From positions 1 through 63,782 of the forward strand of contig CALXAT010000011.1 of the NCBI GenBank assembly GCA_944386365.1: 63,782 bases of DNA, written 5' to 3'. The stretch is from an uncultured Clostridia bacterium. Its GTDB lineage: Bacteria; Bacillota; Clostridia; TANB77; CAG-508. The stretch's first letter is position 1; the number at the start of each line of letters is the position of its first letter. Below, piece by piece: positions 8,330 to 19,487 of this stretch. The notes under the pieces are model-generated. The model saw only the letters and a list, made by a program, of their open reading frames with translations. It ran no database searches and was not told the DNA's origin. A program made the translations under genes and the position numbers.

Positions 8330-11029
8330 TTATTTACAATCATACCAATTTTTTGCCTCTGATATTTCTGCTACAAGTGGAATCTTTAATTTTATTGCAG
8401 ATTCCATCTCTTTTTTCATGATGTCTTTTACCTCTTCTTTTTCATTTTCAGGTGCTTCTATCATCATTTCATCATGTACTTGTAAAATAATTTTTGATTC
8501 TAATCCCCTTTTTTTCAATTCTTTATTTACATTAATCATTGCAATTTTCATAATATCTGCCGCAGTTCCCTGTATTGGTGTGTTCATTGCTACTCTATTG
8601 CCAAATTGTCTTACCATATAATTTTTAGATTTCAATTCTGGAACATATCTTCTCCTATGAAATAAGGTTTCAACATAACCTTTTTCTTTTGCCTTTTCAA
8701 TAATATTCTCCATGAATTCTTTTATTCCTGCATACTCTGTTAAATATTCATCTATATATTGTTTTGCTTTTTTTCTAGAAATTCCTAGTTGTTCTGCTAA
8801 TCCAAAATCACTAATTCCATATACGATTCCAAAATTAACTGCTTTTGCATTACTTCTTTGTTCCTTTGTGACTTCATTTATTGGTGTTTTAAATACTTTT
8901 GAAGCTGCTTGTTTATGAATATCTTCATTATTTTTGAAAGCTTCTATCATATGTTTATCCTCAGAAATATGGGCTAGTACTCTAAGCTCTATTTGTGAAT
9001 AATCAGCATCTATATACACCTTTCCCGCTTCTGGTTTAAATACTTTTCTCACTCTTTTTCCCAATTCAAATCTTGTAGGAATATTTTGTAAATTTGGTTC
9101 TGTAGAACTAATTCTTCCTGTTGCCGTTATGGTCTGATGGAAGAAAGAATGAATTCTTTTGGTTTTAGGATTAATAAATGGTTTTAATCCTTCTACATAT
9201 GTAGAATTCAATTTCATTAATTGTCTATATTCTAATATTTTTCCAATAATTGGATCTTCTCTTTTCAATTTTTCTAATACATCTACATCTGTAGAATATC
9301 CATTTTTTGTCTTTTTAATGACTGGTAATTGCATCTTTTCAAAAAGAATTTCTCCTAATTGTTTTGTTGAATTAATATTAAATTCCTCTCCTGCCATTTC
9401 ATGAATCACTTTTGTTAGTACTTCTATTTGTGAAGTTAATTCCTTACCAAATTGATTTAACTCTTCTTCGTCTACATACATCCCATTCCATTGCATACTA
9501 GATAATACTTCAACTGTTGGCATATCAATATTGGTATATAAATCAAAACTATTTGTTTCTTTTAGTTTTTCTAAAATATATTTATTGACCTTTTCTATTA
9601 TATATACATATAGTGTATACTTTTCTGTTGCTTTTTTATTATCTTGTACACTATTTTCTTCAAATAAAGTCATTTGTTTTTGACTATCTTCTTCTACTCC
9701 TATATATTCATCCATATCAAATTCCAAATATTGCATTGCCAAACTTTTTAAATCTAATTTATTATTTGTAGGATTTAAAATATAGGCCCCGATTGATATG
9801 TCGTTTTCAATTCCATCTAATGTGATACCCACCTGTTTTAGTAATATATATACTTTTGTTAAATTAATACTTGTCTTTTTTATTTCTGCATTTTCAAATA
9901 TATCTTTTAACTTTACAATTTCATTTTCATGGAAGTTTATATAATATGCTTCTTTTTTCTCTTTATGATATATACTCATTCCTGTTATTTTTTCTTTTAT
10001 GATATTTTCTGGATTATTTTCTGTTTGTAAATAAAATATCATGTATTTTTCATTGTTTATAAATTCCATGATATCTTCTATGGATTTTTCAACTGTTTTA
10101 TATTCTATTGTATATTTTGCTTCTTCTTGACTATTTTTTTCACCTGTTAATCCAAATCGCTCAATATATCGATTAAAATTTAATTCTTTAAATAATTTTA
10201 ATACCTTTTCCTTGTCCCATTCTTCTACTTTAAATTGTTCTAAAGTATCTTCTATTGGCACTTCTAAGTTAATGGTTCCTAATGTTTTTGATAGCTCTGC
10301 TAATTCTTTATTATCTTTAATCTTTTCTCTTTGCTTTCCTTTTAAATCATCCTCATTTTTTTCTATTTTTTCATATAAATTTTCAATAGAACCATATTTT
10401 TGAATCAAAGATAATGCTGTTTTTTCCCCAATTCCTGGAACACCTGGTATATTATCTGAGCTATCTCCTTGCAAACCTTTTACTTCTATTAATTGTTTTG
10501 GCTCTATACCATATGTTTCTATAATTTTATTTCTGTCAAATAACTCTGTTTCTGTTTTTCCACCTTTTGTTCTGGGAATTCTAATCGTTACATTATCTGT
10601 TGCTAATTGGAAGGTATCTCGATCTCCTGATAAAATTGTCACTTTTAATCCTTGCTTTTCCCCATATCTAGAAAGTGTTCCTAAAATATCATCAGCTTCA
10701 TATCCTTCTTTTTCTACAATATCAATATTCATTGCCTTTAATATTTCCTTTATTAAAGGCATTTGCTCTGCCAATTCATCTGGCATTCCTTTTCTATTCG
10801 CTTTATATCCTTCATATAATTTGTGTCTTGCTGTTGGTGCTTTTAGATCAAAAGCAACCGCCATATATTTTGGATTTGTATCTTCTATTAATTTAAACAA
10901 AATTGCTAAGAAACCGTATACTGCATTTGTATATTTTCCATCTTTTGTTGTGAGCATTTTACTTCCCATTATTCCATAAAAGGCTCTATTCATAATACTG
11001 TTTCCATCTATTAAAACAAAATTATCCAT
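8330..11029 (-). CDS. polA: DNA polymerase I, proofreading site apparently lost
   Basis: A protein of 899 residues in the usual order: an N-terminal 5'-3' flap nuclease (VLIDGNSIMNRAF, GLQGDSSDNIPGVPGIGEKTA), a middle 3'-5' exonuclease-like domain, and a C-terminal family A polymerase with motif A (DADYSQIELR), motif B (RSNAKAVNFGIVYG) and motif C (QVHDE). In the middle domain the expected Asp-x-Glu metal site is replaced by IFYLQTEN near residue 335, so proofreading is probably inactive, as in many Gram-positive PolA proteins. Roles: Okazaki fragment processing and repair. CGA and CGT codons are used here for arginine, so those members of the CGN box are read. Confidence 0.95.
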   Translation of the reverse strand: MDNFVLIDGNSIMNRAFYGIMGSKMLTTKDGKYTNAVYGFLAILFKLIEDTNPKYMAVAFDLKAPTARHKLYEGYKANRKGMPDELAEQMPLIKEILKAMNIDIVEKEGYEADDILGTLSRYGEKQGLKVTILSGDRDTFQLATDNVTIRIPRTKGGKTETELFDRNKIIETYGIEPKQLIEVKGLQGDSSDNIPGVPGIGEKTALSLIQKYGSIENLYEKIEKNEDDLKGKQREKIKDNKELAELSKTLGTINLEVPIEDTLEQFKVEEWDKEKVLKLFKELNFNRYIERFGLTGEKNSQEEAKYTIEYKTVEKSIEDIMEFINNEKYMIFYLQTENNPENIIKEKITGMSIYHKEKKEAYYINFHENEIVKLKDIFENAEIKKTSINLTKVYILLKQVGITLDGIENDISIGAYILNPTNNKLDLKSLAMQYLEFDMDEYIGVEEDSQKQMTLFEENSVQDNKKATEKYTLYVYIIEKVNKYILEKLKETNSFDLYTNIDMPTVEVLSSMQWNGMYVDEEELNQFGKELTSQIEVLTKVIHEMAGEEFNINSTKQLGEILFEKMQLPVIKKTKNGYSTDVDVLEKLKREDPIIGKILEYRQLMKLNSTYVEGLKPFINPKTKRIHSFFHQTITATGRISSTEPNLQNIPTRFELGKRVRKVFKPEAGKVYIDADYSQIELRVLAHISEDKHMIEAFKNNEDIHKQAASKVFKTPINEVTKEQRSNAKAVNFGIVYGISDFGLAEQLGISRKKAKQYIDEYLTEYAGIKEFMENIIEKAKEKGYVETLFHRRRYVPELKSKNYMVRQFGNRVAMNTPIQGTAADIMKIAMINVNKELKKRGLESKIILQVHDEMMIEAPENEKEEVKDIMKKEMESAIKLKIPLVAEISEAKNWYDCK

Positions 11030-11124
11030 TTATTACCTCCTAGTTATGTCCTATTAGGGACATTTCTGTTTAGGATATTTTTATGTTGACTTATTGTAAG
11101 TAAATCCACTCTTTTTTCTATCCT

Positions 11125-13875
11125 TTACTGACACCAATCTTCTTGTGGAGATACTGCTATTTTTTTACTATTCTCATTTGCTAATTTTTGAGAATCTTGT
11201 ATATGTTTTTTCATCCTTACAATATCTACTTCATTCATTCCCGTTTGCATCATAATTTCTGGTATCGAACGATTTAATTTTATTAATTCGATTGCTTCAT
11301 TTCTTTTGATAGCTTCTCTAATCATCGTTCTTAGTTCTTGTAAATCTTTCTTTTCTTGTACTGTCAAGTCTGGTTTTTGCATGCAAAATGTAATAAATCC
11401 ATTTGCACTTTTATAATTCTTTTGACTGATACAAGCTTTAATAAAAAATTTATTATAGGTCATATTGGTCAAATCTAAATATTCTAAAACACTTTGAAAT
11501 GTTTCCATCGTTTTTGGAGACATCTTTTCAAAATGCTCTGCATATCTTTCTTGACATAATTGAATATATTCCATAATTTGTTCTCTACTTCTTTTTGTTT
11601 CTTTAAAATCATCTACAATATCAATACATCTATCTTCTAATTCCTCAAATTGTTTATCTTGCTCTATTTTATCTTTTATTTGCAATATATATGTTTTGTC
11701 TTCTTCATCAATTCGATTTTCATCTATACTTTGTCCATTCTTTAATTGATGATATATATAGTTTTGTATTGCTACTTGTCTATCTACAATTTCTTTATCA
11801 TAGAAGTTGTTAGCTTTTTGTCCCACTTGTTTTTCTGTCAAATTTGTATCTTTTGCAATACTCTTATAATCATATCCTTTTTCTAATAATGTTTTCAATA
11901 CTTCTGTCTGCATTTCTAAAAATCTTTTTTTATTATGATTATCTCCAGATATTCCTAAAATAACAAATGTTTCACTTGCTCTTGCAATATACATTTTATA
12001 ATAAGATTGTTGACTAACTTCTAAAATCTTTTTAGCAAAATCTGCCTTTGACAAAATCGTATTTGCTTCCTGATATATTTTATCAAAAAATTCCGGTGTT
12101 ATGTTTTGTCTAAAATACAGTGCATACTTTTTTATAATTTTCGCCTTTAATTTTGCCATATAAGCATCTGATAATCTTAAATTTCCAAATATAGCTGTTT
12201 CTCTTCCTGTTTTCGCATTTTGTCTGATTGCTTTTAAATTTTCATTTGTAATAAAAAGTATCTTTTCTGCAAATTGTACTTTTGAAAGCTTTTCTCCATA
12301 TTGTTGATACAGTCTATTAAATTCTTGATAGTTAATCATGTCTCCTATACAATGTTCTCTACTTTTAAAAAATTTAGTTCTTATGCGTTTAAATTCATCT
12401 TTACTAACCTTTTCGTTTAATAAAATAATTGTATTTTCGGTACTATCTGCTAAAATAATTGGAATTCTATATGCTTTCATATCTAAGATTTTTTCTCCAA
12501 AAAATTCTTTACTCATTCCAAATCCATATGTGTCATATAGTCGTTGAAACTTTTGTCCTGATATAGAATCTCCTATATGTAATCGATTTTCTCTTATTAC
12601 AATATCTCTTAATTGTTTCACTTCTAGTTCATTATACACTTCGAAGTCATCTATATTAAAAATTCTTGTTGTTTTGCATTTTCCCTTTTTTAACTCTCGA
12701 AATTGTGTTACATTCATCTTTAAAATTTTTTCTGCAAAATCTACTTCTTTAATAACAAATGCATATTTTCTATATAGATATAAAAATTCTTCATACGTTA
12801 TTCTTTTTCCTTTGTAAATATGTTCATTTTTCTTTATTTCTTGACATACTGTATCTTCTATTTCTTGTGAAATTTCTATATCACTAAGAATAATTGAATT
12901 TGGTGATTTTCCTTTTTTCAAGTTTTTAAATCCTACTCTTGATATATCTAAAATTTCTTCTGCAAACATTTCTTCTGATAATTTTCCTGCATATTTTTCA
13001 TACAAATTTTGAAATTGTTCATATGTAATTTCGTCTTTTATGTGTAGTCCTTCACTTTTTATCGTATTTTCTCTTATTTCTAACAAACTATCTAAATCCA
13101 GCGTTTCATTTTTCCAAATTTCTACTTCTTCTATTTTTTTATGAATAAAATTTTTTGCTTTTGCTTCTGATATTCCCAAAATCGTTTTAGCAAAATCATA
13201 CTCCGTAAACATTTCTTTTCCGTAAATCTCATAGATTTCTTGGAATTGAGAATAGAGAATTTTATCCCCAATATGTAATTTTCTATCTTCTGCTATGGTA
13301 TTTTTTATTTCTTTTATTGCATTATTTGCTTCTCTAGTCTTTTTTCTTATTTCTTTTCTTATAAATTTTTCAGACATTTCTTTGCGAAAGTATATAGCAT
13401 CTGTTTTTGAAAAAATGGTTGCCTTATCTGTTTTATCATATTTTATACAAGATAATGAATGACTCGAAATATCTAATATTTTCTCTGCAAATAATGTTTC
13501 TGACAATTTTGTAGATATTGATTGATACATTTGTTGTATTTCTTCATAAGATACCGTTTTTCCTTTTGACAATCCAAAATTCTTTATGACATATTGTTTG
13601 ATAAAACATATATATTCATCATCTATTTCTTCATTTTTTAAAATTCTACATCTGTTTTTCTTAAGACTATAATAATCACCTCTAGATAAATCTAAATAAA
13701 TCTCTCCAAACGCTTCTTTAGATAACCCTTGACCATATTGATTATATAATTTTAGAAACTGTTGATAATCAATGATATCATGAATGTGAAGTTTTTCTTT
13801 TTTTATCATTTCTTGCCTTAATACTTTGGCTTGTCTTTTTTTAGTATTTATACTTCTCTCTACTGAAAATTCCAT
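11125..13875 (-). CDS. Large 916-residue protein with eight ~78-residue repeats and HTH-like C-terminus
   Basis: I do not recognise a named family. Eight degenerate repeats begin near residues 29, 105, 200, 278, 354, 432, 508 and 586. Each follows the pattern L-H-I-G-D-x-I-x-Y-x-x-F-x-x-L-Y-x-x-Y-G, then LSK, then FAEKIL-x-IS, then a basic segment. After residue 640 come helix-turn-helix-like stretches (KSIAKDTNLTEKQVGQK; IPEIMMQTGMNEVDIVRM) in a highly charged helical region. There is no signal peptide or membrane segment, so it is probably cytoplasmic. The repeats could be tandem DNA-binding or protein-binding modules. It lies between polA and a glycosyltransferase set, with no clear operon partner. 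Confidence 0.8.
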   Translation of the reverse strand: MEFSVERSINTKKRQAKVLRQEMIKKEKLHIHDIIDYQQFLKLYNQYGQGLSKEAFGEIYLDLSRGDYYSLKKNRCRILKNEEIDDEYICFIKQYVIKNFGLSKGKTVSYEEIQQMYQSISTKLSETLFAEKILDISSHSLSCIKYDKTDKATIFSKTDAIYFRKEMSEKFIRKEIRKKTREANNAIKEIKNTIAEDRKLHIGDKILYSQFQEIYEIYGKEMFTEYDFAKTILGISEAKAKNFIHKKIEEVEIWKNETLDLDSLLEIRENTIKSEGLHIKDEITYEQFQNLYEKYAGKLSEEMFAEEILDISRVGFKNLKKGKSPNSIILSDIEISQEIEDTVCQEIKKNEHIYKGKRITYEEFLYLYRKYAFVIKEVDFAEKILKMNVTQFRELKKGKCKTTRIFNIDDFEVYNELEVKQLRDIVIRENRLHIGDSISGQKFQRLYDTYGFGMSKEFFGEKILDMKAYRIPIILADSTENTIILLNEKVSKDEFKRIRTKFFKSREHCIGDMINYQEFNRLYQQYGEKLSKVQFAEKILFITNENLKAIRQNAKTGRETAIFGNLRLSDAYMAKLKAKIIKKYALYFRQNITPEFFDKIYQEANTILSKADFAKKILEVSQQSYYKMYIARASETFVILGISGDNHNKKRFLEMQTEVLKTLLEKGYDYKSIAKDTNLTEKQVGQKANNFYDKEIVDRQVAIQNYIYHQLKNGQSIDENRIDEEDKTYILQIKDKIEQDKQFEELEDRCIDIVDDFKETKRSREQIMEYIQLCQERYAEHFEKMSPKTMETFQSVLEYLDLTNMTYNKFFIKACISQKNYKSANGFITFCMQKPDLTVQEKKDLQELRTMIREAIKRNEAIELIKLNRSIPEIMMQTGMNEVDIVRMKKHIQDSQKLANENSKKIAVSPQEDWCQ

Positions 13876-13949
13876 ACATTCTCCTATTTTTCTACATATT
13901 TACCTGTTATTCCTAGTAAAATCATTTAAAACTCCTATTCTATATAATT

Positions 13950-15410
13950 TCATAAATTTGTAATTTTTTTAGTTTTTGTGAAACCTTGAAAGCTAATTCT
14001 AAAACTCAAACATATGCAAATACCTAATAACATAAAAAATGTAAAAGGTGTTCCATTTCTCCATCCTTCACCATTTATCAGAAAAACGCTATTAGCAAAT
14101 TGACTGATTAATGAAATTTGTATAATGAATTTTATTGTATCTTTTTTTTGCCACATCATTAGTGGAAATAACCATATAATATACCATGTTTGAAAATTCG
14201 TTATTAATAAAAACAAAAATGCTATTAGAAAATACTCTGCCTTTCTCATTTCTTCTCTAAATTTTATATGTTTCTTATATAACAATGTTAAACATGTAAA
14301 GAAATATATAATGATAAAAGAAATCAAAAATACTCTATTTACATTGGAAACGAAATTTGGTATATCAAAATATTCCATTAATATAATATAAAAATTCTTT
14401 GCAAATTTTTCTTGTTGTATCATGATTCCACTTAGTACTTGTATATCTTGTACATAAACCAAATAGGTAACAGCTACTATAAATATAAATAGCATACCAT
14501 ATAAAAAACATTTCTTCAATCTTTCTAAAGGCTTTTTATCTCTAAAATAATAGATGATAATAAATGGCAATAACAATATCGCAAAATATTTTATTGCTGT
14601 TGCTAATGCTAAAAATAGGATACTAATCATTATATTTTTCTTTTTTAATAAGAAATATAAAGCAGCTAATATAAATGTAACTACATAGATATCATTATGT
14701 ACATTTGCTATTGAATCTATAAAGATATATGGGTTCAATCCATATAGTAATACAAACAGTTTTCTTCCTGTTATTTTATAAATTATATAACAATTTAATA
14801 CATGAATACATACATTGATTAATTTTAAAACCAACAATGCTATATCTATATTTCCAAATGTAATTCCAGATACAATTTTGCAAATCATTGTCCACACAGG
14901 CCCATAAACCACGGTTGTATCTGCCCAATAATTTTCATAACCTGCAGCTAATACGGTATCTTCTTTTAAATACTTTGCATTATCTCCACTTTCCACAAAG
15001 TCTTTTATTGTTACATAATATGGATTTTGTCCATATTGACTATCTATTCTTCCTATACCTAAATAATAAAATACATCTGAACTAATAAATGGTACAACTA
15101 TAACAAATATCAAAGAAATAATAATTATATATATGTATATTTCTTTCATATTTTTAAATATAGTATTTCTATTTTTTATAATGAAAACATAAAATATAGT
15201 AAGTATTGCTAATATTGCAATATATATAATTGTCTGGCCAACCCTATCCGAATTATTTAAACAAAATTGATAATATGCGTCAAAATGTAACACTGTTTTA
15301 TTTTCTAATAAATAATGGATGGATGGTATAGCAAATATAATTGAAAATACTAAAAATAGTAATATTATTTGTTTTTTTGAATCTACAAATTGCTTTATTG
15401 TTTCTTTCAT
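13950..15410 (-). CDS. Polytopic GT-C-like glycosyltransferase (MptB/GT87-like)
   Basis: A protein of 486 residues with about eleven predicted membrane helices. An acidic extracellular loop after the first helix and conserved-looking VYGPVWT and NVHNDIYV segments resemble the polyprenyl-phosphate-mannose-dependent transferases of the MptA/MptB and DUF2029 groups. It probably adds a hexose from a lipid-linked donor to an external glycan or lipid. It follows another polytopic protein by nine bases, and both follow an FAD oxidoreductase, so the three form one operon. The sugar and acceptor are unknown. Confidence 0.7.
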   Translation of the reverse strand: MKETIKQFVDSKKQIILLFLVFSIIFAIPSIHYLLENKTVLHFDAYYQFCLNNSDRVGQTIIYIAILAILTIFYVFIIKNRNTIFKNMKEIYIYIIIISLIFVIVVPFISSDVFYYLGIGRIDSQYGQNPYYVTIKDFVESGDNAKYLKEDTVLAAGYENYWADTTVVYGPVWTMICKIVSGITFGNIDIALLVLKLINVCIHVLNCYIIYKITGRKLFVLLYGLNPYIFIDSIANVHNDIYVVTFILAALYFLLKKKNIMISILFLALATAIKYFAILLLPFIIIYYFRDKKPLERLKKCFLYGMLFIFIVAVTYLVYVQDIQVLSGIMIQQEKFAKNFYIILMEYFDIPNFVSNVNRVFLISFIIIYFFTCLTLLYKKHIKFREEMRKAEYFLIAFLFLLITNFQTWYIIWLFPLMMWQKKDTIKFIIQISLISQFANSVFLINGEGWRNGTPFTFFMLLGICICLSFRISFQGFTKTKKITNL

Positions 15411-15419
15411 TATACTCTC

Positions 15420-16919
15420 CTATATCACTAAAAATAATTTTAACCATTGATATATTTCTGGAAAACTCCATTCCAAATAATTATATTCTGAGTTTAAAAA
15501 CGTTCCAAAAAAATTTATTATAATACTTATATTAACAAGTATATATATGATTATAAAAATAATCATTTTGTTTCTTTCCTTTTTTGTATTTTCATAAATT
15601 AAAAACCAACAAATCATTGCTAAAATTGAAAACATCCAAAAGAAATCTACTACATATCTTTGTACCGTTGCTCCCATCCATACTGTAAGGATACACATTA
15701 TGATTCCAACAATTGGTAAATTCATCATCATACCTTTTAATATTGGATCTTTTATATTTTTATAGTATGCATATCCAAAAAAGCAACCTATCATTGATAA
15801 ATTTAAAAATAAAATACCAGATACCATTCCTCCATTGTAATAGTTTGCAGTATATCCATCATGACTATAATCAATGGTTATATATGGAAATTCCGCCTGT
15901 AACCTAGGTGGCTGTATTAAATACTGATATAAGCCTTTAGGAATATCTTGATATCTATCAGATAAATTTGTGACATCTACTAATGTCAATTGATATTTAG
16001 CTCCAAACTCAAAGATACTTCCAAATCTTGCATAATTATATCCCATTAATGGAATTGCGACAATTATATAGGGAAGGATTATTGCTAATAAAGTTTTGGT
16101 TAAATTTTTGTTTTTCTTTTCTTCTTTTATAATCGTATACAAAAATGGCAATAGTATAATAGATGCCAAAACTAATGTTGGTCTACACCCCACCGCCAAT
16201 GCCATGGATAAGCAAGATAAACATAAATATTTTAAATTGACTTTGTTATTATCTTTTGTCGCCATCAATATGCATACCATTCCTAGTTGTACAAAAAAGT
16301 AACCAGATATTAGGGCTAATTCATATGCCCACATTCTCCATGTATTCCAGACATACATTCCTGAAATAAATCCTGTTATAATAAATAATAGTAATAATTG
16401 AAATGGTATTTTTTTAAACCATCGCTTGTATATTTGTATGATTAAAATTGTACTTGTTATAATCGATAATATTACAAAAAGAAATGTTCCTACATTTGTT
16501 GGTAAATATTGTCCTGTTATAATTTTATAAGGTACAAATAATATAATTGCTGGTACCACTCCGAAATACACATAATATTTTCCATTATAATATGCTGTAT
16601 CAAAAGAATATTCTATTCCTTGCCTTTCCTCTGGATTATATGGATTTTCTAAATTTTTTAATTCTTCAGATGGTTCTAAACTAATATTGCATTTTCCAGC
16701 TAATATGGCATCTACTAAGTATTTATTATAAATGTCATTATCTTCTCCTAAATAGTCTGAAATAAAATTAGGCTTCATTGCTAAAAATAATATAAATAAT
16801 ACTATCATACTCATGATTATAATTTTTTGAGATATTTGACCTGTATATGGTTCTTTAAAAATTTTTAGCTTATATAACAAATAACCTATAACAACTATTA
16901 AAATTAATATGAATAACAT
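15420..16919 (-). CDS. Polytopic membrane protein, probable GT-C glycosyltransferase
   Basis: A protein of 499 residues with about twelve membrane helices. A long external loop after helix two holds aromatic and acidic residues (EYSFDTAYYNGKYYVYFG). The overall plan and its place beside the MptB-like gene suggest a lipid-linked sugar transferase of the GT-C fold. I do not see a family-defining motif that would settle the donor. Start and stop are nearly contiguous with both neighbours, supporting translational coupling. Confidence 0.65.
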   Translation of the reverse strand: MLFILILIVVIGYLLYKLKIFKEPYTGQISQKIIIMSMIVLFILFLAMKPNFISDYLGEDNDIYNKYLVDAILAGKCNISLEPSEELKNLENPYNPEERQGIEYSFDTAYYNGKYYVYFGVVPAIILFVPYKIITGQYLPTNVGTFLFVILSIITSTILIIQIYKRWFKKIPFQLLLLFIITGFISGMYVWNTWRMWAYELALISGYFFVQLGMVCILMATKDNNKVNLKYLCLSCLSMALAVGCRPTLVLASIILLPFLYTIIKEEKKNKNLTKTLLAIILPYIIVAIPLMGYNYARFGSIFEFGAKYQLTLVDVTNLSDRYQDIPKGLYQYLIQPPRLQAEFPYITIDYSHDGYTANYYNGGMVSGILFLNLSMIGCFFGYAYYKNIKDPILKGMMMNLPIVGIIMCILTVWMGATVQRYVVDFFWMFSILAMICWFLIYENTKKERNKMIIFIIIYILVNISIIINFFGTFLNSEYNYLEWSFPEIYQWLKLFLVI

Positions 16920-16932
16920 TGCATTATCCTTT

Positions 16933-18489
16933 CTATTTTTTTATCTCATGATATTCTTTTTCTGTATTTACATTCCAAATATTAGACCTATCTTTTATAT
17001 TATTTTTTATATTATTGGCTGCTTCAATAGCTGTCAACATAGAATGATCCATATTGTTATATCTATGTTGTCCATTTCTACCTATACAATATAAATTTTC
17101 TATGTCATTCAAATAGTTTATTAATTCATTTATTCTTGCATATGTGTCAAAATAAGCGGGATATGCTTTTTTTATTTTTTCCATATGTGCATCTTTAATC
17201 TCCTGTTTGTCATCTAATATTTTCATCTTTTTTAATTCAGTGATTGCCATATCTTTAAAATCTTTTTCTGTCATATTCCACAATGCATCATTTTCATTAC
17301 AGAAATATTCCAAACCAATCCATACATTTTTTTCTGGTTCTTCTACTAAATAGGGAGACCAATTATTGAAAATTTGTATTCTTCCAACTTTTACCTCTGG
17401 TTCTTGAACATATATCCAACAATCTGGAACAATATTTCCCAATGTTTTTATTGTCGTTTCATTTTTTATATTTAGTTTGTCTACCAATATTCCTATTGTA
17501 ATAAAATCTCTGTATGGTAAATTGCTAGCTATATCTAATATATTTTTCGGAACTTTCTCTCCTTCTATATTTTCTACCAAATCTTTTAAAGGCATGGAAG
17601 ATATAAAAATATCCCCTGCAATTTCTTCTTTTTTTCCATTAGCCATACATTTAACCGATTTTATTTTTCCGTTTTCTTTTACTAATTTTTCTACTTTATA
17701 TCCCTTTTTTATCGTTACTCCCTTTTGTACAATTATATCTGCTAGTCTTTCCCATAATTGTCCTGGTCCATATTTAGGATACCAAAATTGTTCTATAAGA
17801 GAGGTTTCCGCATTTTTATTGTTTTTTATTTTAAATATTTTATATATCATATCTTTTATAATGGCTGCTATAGAAAGCCCCTTGGCACGTTGCTTTCCCC
17901 AATCTGGTGAAATTTTACTAGGATGTCTTCCCCATACTTTTTCTGTATATTTTTCAAAAAACATACTATATAAGACTTTTCCAAATCGATTAATATAAAA
18001 ATCTTCTAAAGATTCTTCTTTTCTTTTGAAAAATATACTTTTTAGATAGCTAAACCCTGCTTGTATTGTTTTTTTCATTCCCATATTTTTTAAAGTTTCT
18101 GCTTTAATCGTAATAGGATAATCAAAAAACTTTCTTCCATAATATATTCTAGAAATTCTATTTCTTATTAGCATAACATTATCTTCTTTTTCTGGATCTG
18201 GTCCACCTTTCTCTAGTTTAGCTTCTCTTCCTAGCATTCTGTCATCTAATGCTTTTTCTCCTTGTAATGGCATAATTTCTTTCCAAAAATGCATAATTCT
18301 ATCATCTTTTGAAAAAAATCTATGTCCGCCAATATCCATTCGATTTTGTTTATATTTGATCGTTTTCGATATTCCACCTACATCTTCGCATTCTTCTAAT
18401 ATAACGATTTGATTATTTTTGTCTTTTGACAATTCATAAGCAGCCGTTAATCCTGCTGGTCCTGCACCTACTATAATTATATTACGCAT
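16933..18489 (-). CDS. FAD-dependent oxidoreductase, UDP-galactopyranose mutase / amine-oxidase-like
   Basis: A protein of 518 residues starting with a Rossmann dinucleotide motif, [16 protein letters not shown], then an Asp/Glu-ending strand and [10 protein letters not shown]. This arrangement matches the NAD(P)/FAD oxidoreductase group that includes UDP-galactopyranose mutase and protoporphyrinogen oxidase-like proteins often found in polysaccharide gene sets. It is the first gene of a three-gene unit with two polytopic glycosyltransferases, which suggests it modifies a sugar donor or lipid-linked intermediate. The exact reaction is not determined by what I can see. Confidence 0.78.
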   Translation of the reverse strand: MRNIIIVGAGPAGLTAAYELSKDKNNQIVILEECEDVGGISKTIKYKQNRMDIGGHRFFSKDDRIMHFWKEIMPLQGEKALDDRMLGREAKLEKGGPDPEKEDNVMLIRNRISRIYYGRKFFDYPITIKAETLKNMGMKKTIQAGFSYLKSIFFKRKEESLEDFYINRFGKVLYSMFFEKYTEKVWGRHPSKISPDWGKQRAKGLSIAAIIKDMIYKIFKIKNNKNAETSLIEQFWYPKYGPGQLWERLADIIVQKGVTIKKGYKVEKLVKENGKIKSVKCMANGKKEEIAGDIFISSMPLKDLVENIEGEKVPKNILDIASNLPYRDFITIGILVDKLNIKNETTIKTLGNIVPDCWIYVQEPEVKVGRIQIFNNWSPYLVEEPEKNVWIGLEYFCNENDALWNMTEKDFKDMAITELKKMKILDDKQEIKDAHMEKIKKAYPAYFDTYARINELINYLNDIENLYCIGRNGQHRYNNMDHSMLTAIEAANNIKNNIKDRSNIWNVNTEKEYHEIKK

Positions 18490-18537
18490 AAATATCCTCT
18501 CTCATCTTTCAATTTTATATATTTTCATTATAAGTAT

Positions 18538-19455
18538 TTAAAGTTGTATTCCCTTTGTTCTGCTTGCATATTTTTCTAACTGCTCACATTCATTTATTTT
18601 CCTACTATATATGGATTCAAACTCACTCTCAGAACATCCCATAGACTGATAATATCTTTTTTGCATGTTTTTTTGTAAACAAAACCTAAATGCATTGATT
18701 AGTCTTTCCCTATATGTTTCAACATTTTTTAATGATTCTTGACTGATTCTAAATGCTGGTTGTGACATACTAATAAATTTAGGCATAGAAACATAATCCA
18801 TTTGATATTCCAATGAATCCCAAAAGTCTTCTCTTCCTGTAAGTTTAGTAAACAAGCTTCTTAATTTATTTCTTCCATAGTCATTTTCACTATCCCAAGA
18901 CAATATACTATCTTCCTTTACACCTAAAACTGTTGCTATTTTCTTTAAGTTAATAATTTCTTCATCATAAGACTTTCTTGTAGCCGTATATGCATGTGCT
19001 TGTGGGGTATTTCCACATAAATCCCAATAAACTTTACTTGCATATAGTTCTGCTTCCGCTTCTCCCATTGCAAGACCTTTTATTCCTCTATTGATACGTA
19101 CAATATTATTCTTTACATCTTCATAAGACATCTGTGCAGTATAATCATTTTCATTTTCCCAATTTGTATGCCAATTACCTGAAGCATCTTGCCATGCTTT
19201 TCTTAGATGTCCACATTCATGAAAAAAAGTAATAATGGATTGATCTTCTCTCATATTAATTTGATTTGTTTCCGCATTTGAATTGGCTAATGCTCTACTT
19301 CCATTTGGTAATCCATTTGGATATGTTTTTACTTTACAATTTCTAAATCTTTGTGAAACTTTGCCTCCATGACTTAGTGTATAATTTATATACAATTGTT
19401 TTGCTTCATTGATTGTATAGCTTCTACCATTTATTGTTTCTACAAAATCGCTCAT
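18538..19455 (-). CDS. Hypothetical zincin-like protein with HECGH motif
   Basis: A protein of 305 residues that I cannot place in a named family. It contains HECGH at residues 79-83, the HExxH zinc and catalytic signature, followed about 50 residues later by GEAEAELYAS (131-140), whose glutamates could supply the third zinc ligand as in gluzincins. There is no signal peptide or membrane helix, so it probably acts inside the cell. The start has AAGGAG eight to nine bases upstream. It is at the end of a run of minus-strand genes (ruvB to queH). Substrate and role are unknown. Confidence 0.7.
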   Translation of the reverse strand: MSDFVETINGRSYTINEAKQLYINYTLSHGGKVSQRFRNCKVKTYPNGLPNGSRALANSNAETNQINMREDQSIITFFHECGHLRKAWQDASGNWHTNWENENDYTAQMSYEDVKNNIVRINRGIKGLAMGEAEAELYASKVYWDLCGNTPQAHAYTATRKSYDEEIINLKKIATVLGVKEDSILSWDSENDYGRNKLRSLFTKLTGREDFWDSLEYQMDYVSMPKFISMSQPAFRISQESLKNVETYRERLINAFRFCLQKNMQKRYYQSMGCSESEFESIYSRKINECEQLEKYASRTKGIQL

Positions 19456-19487
19456 TGCATTTCTCCTTATATTTTTACTATCTTCTT

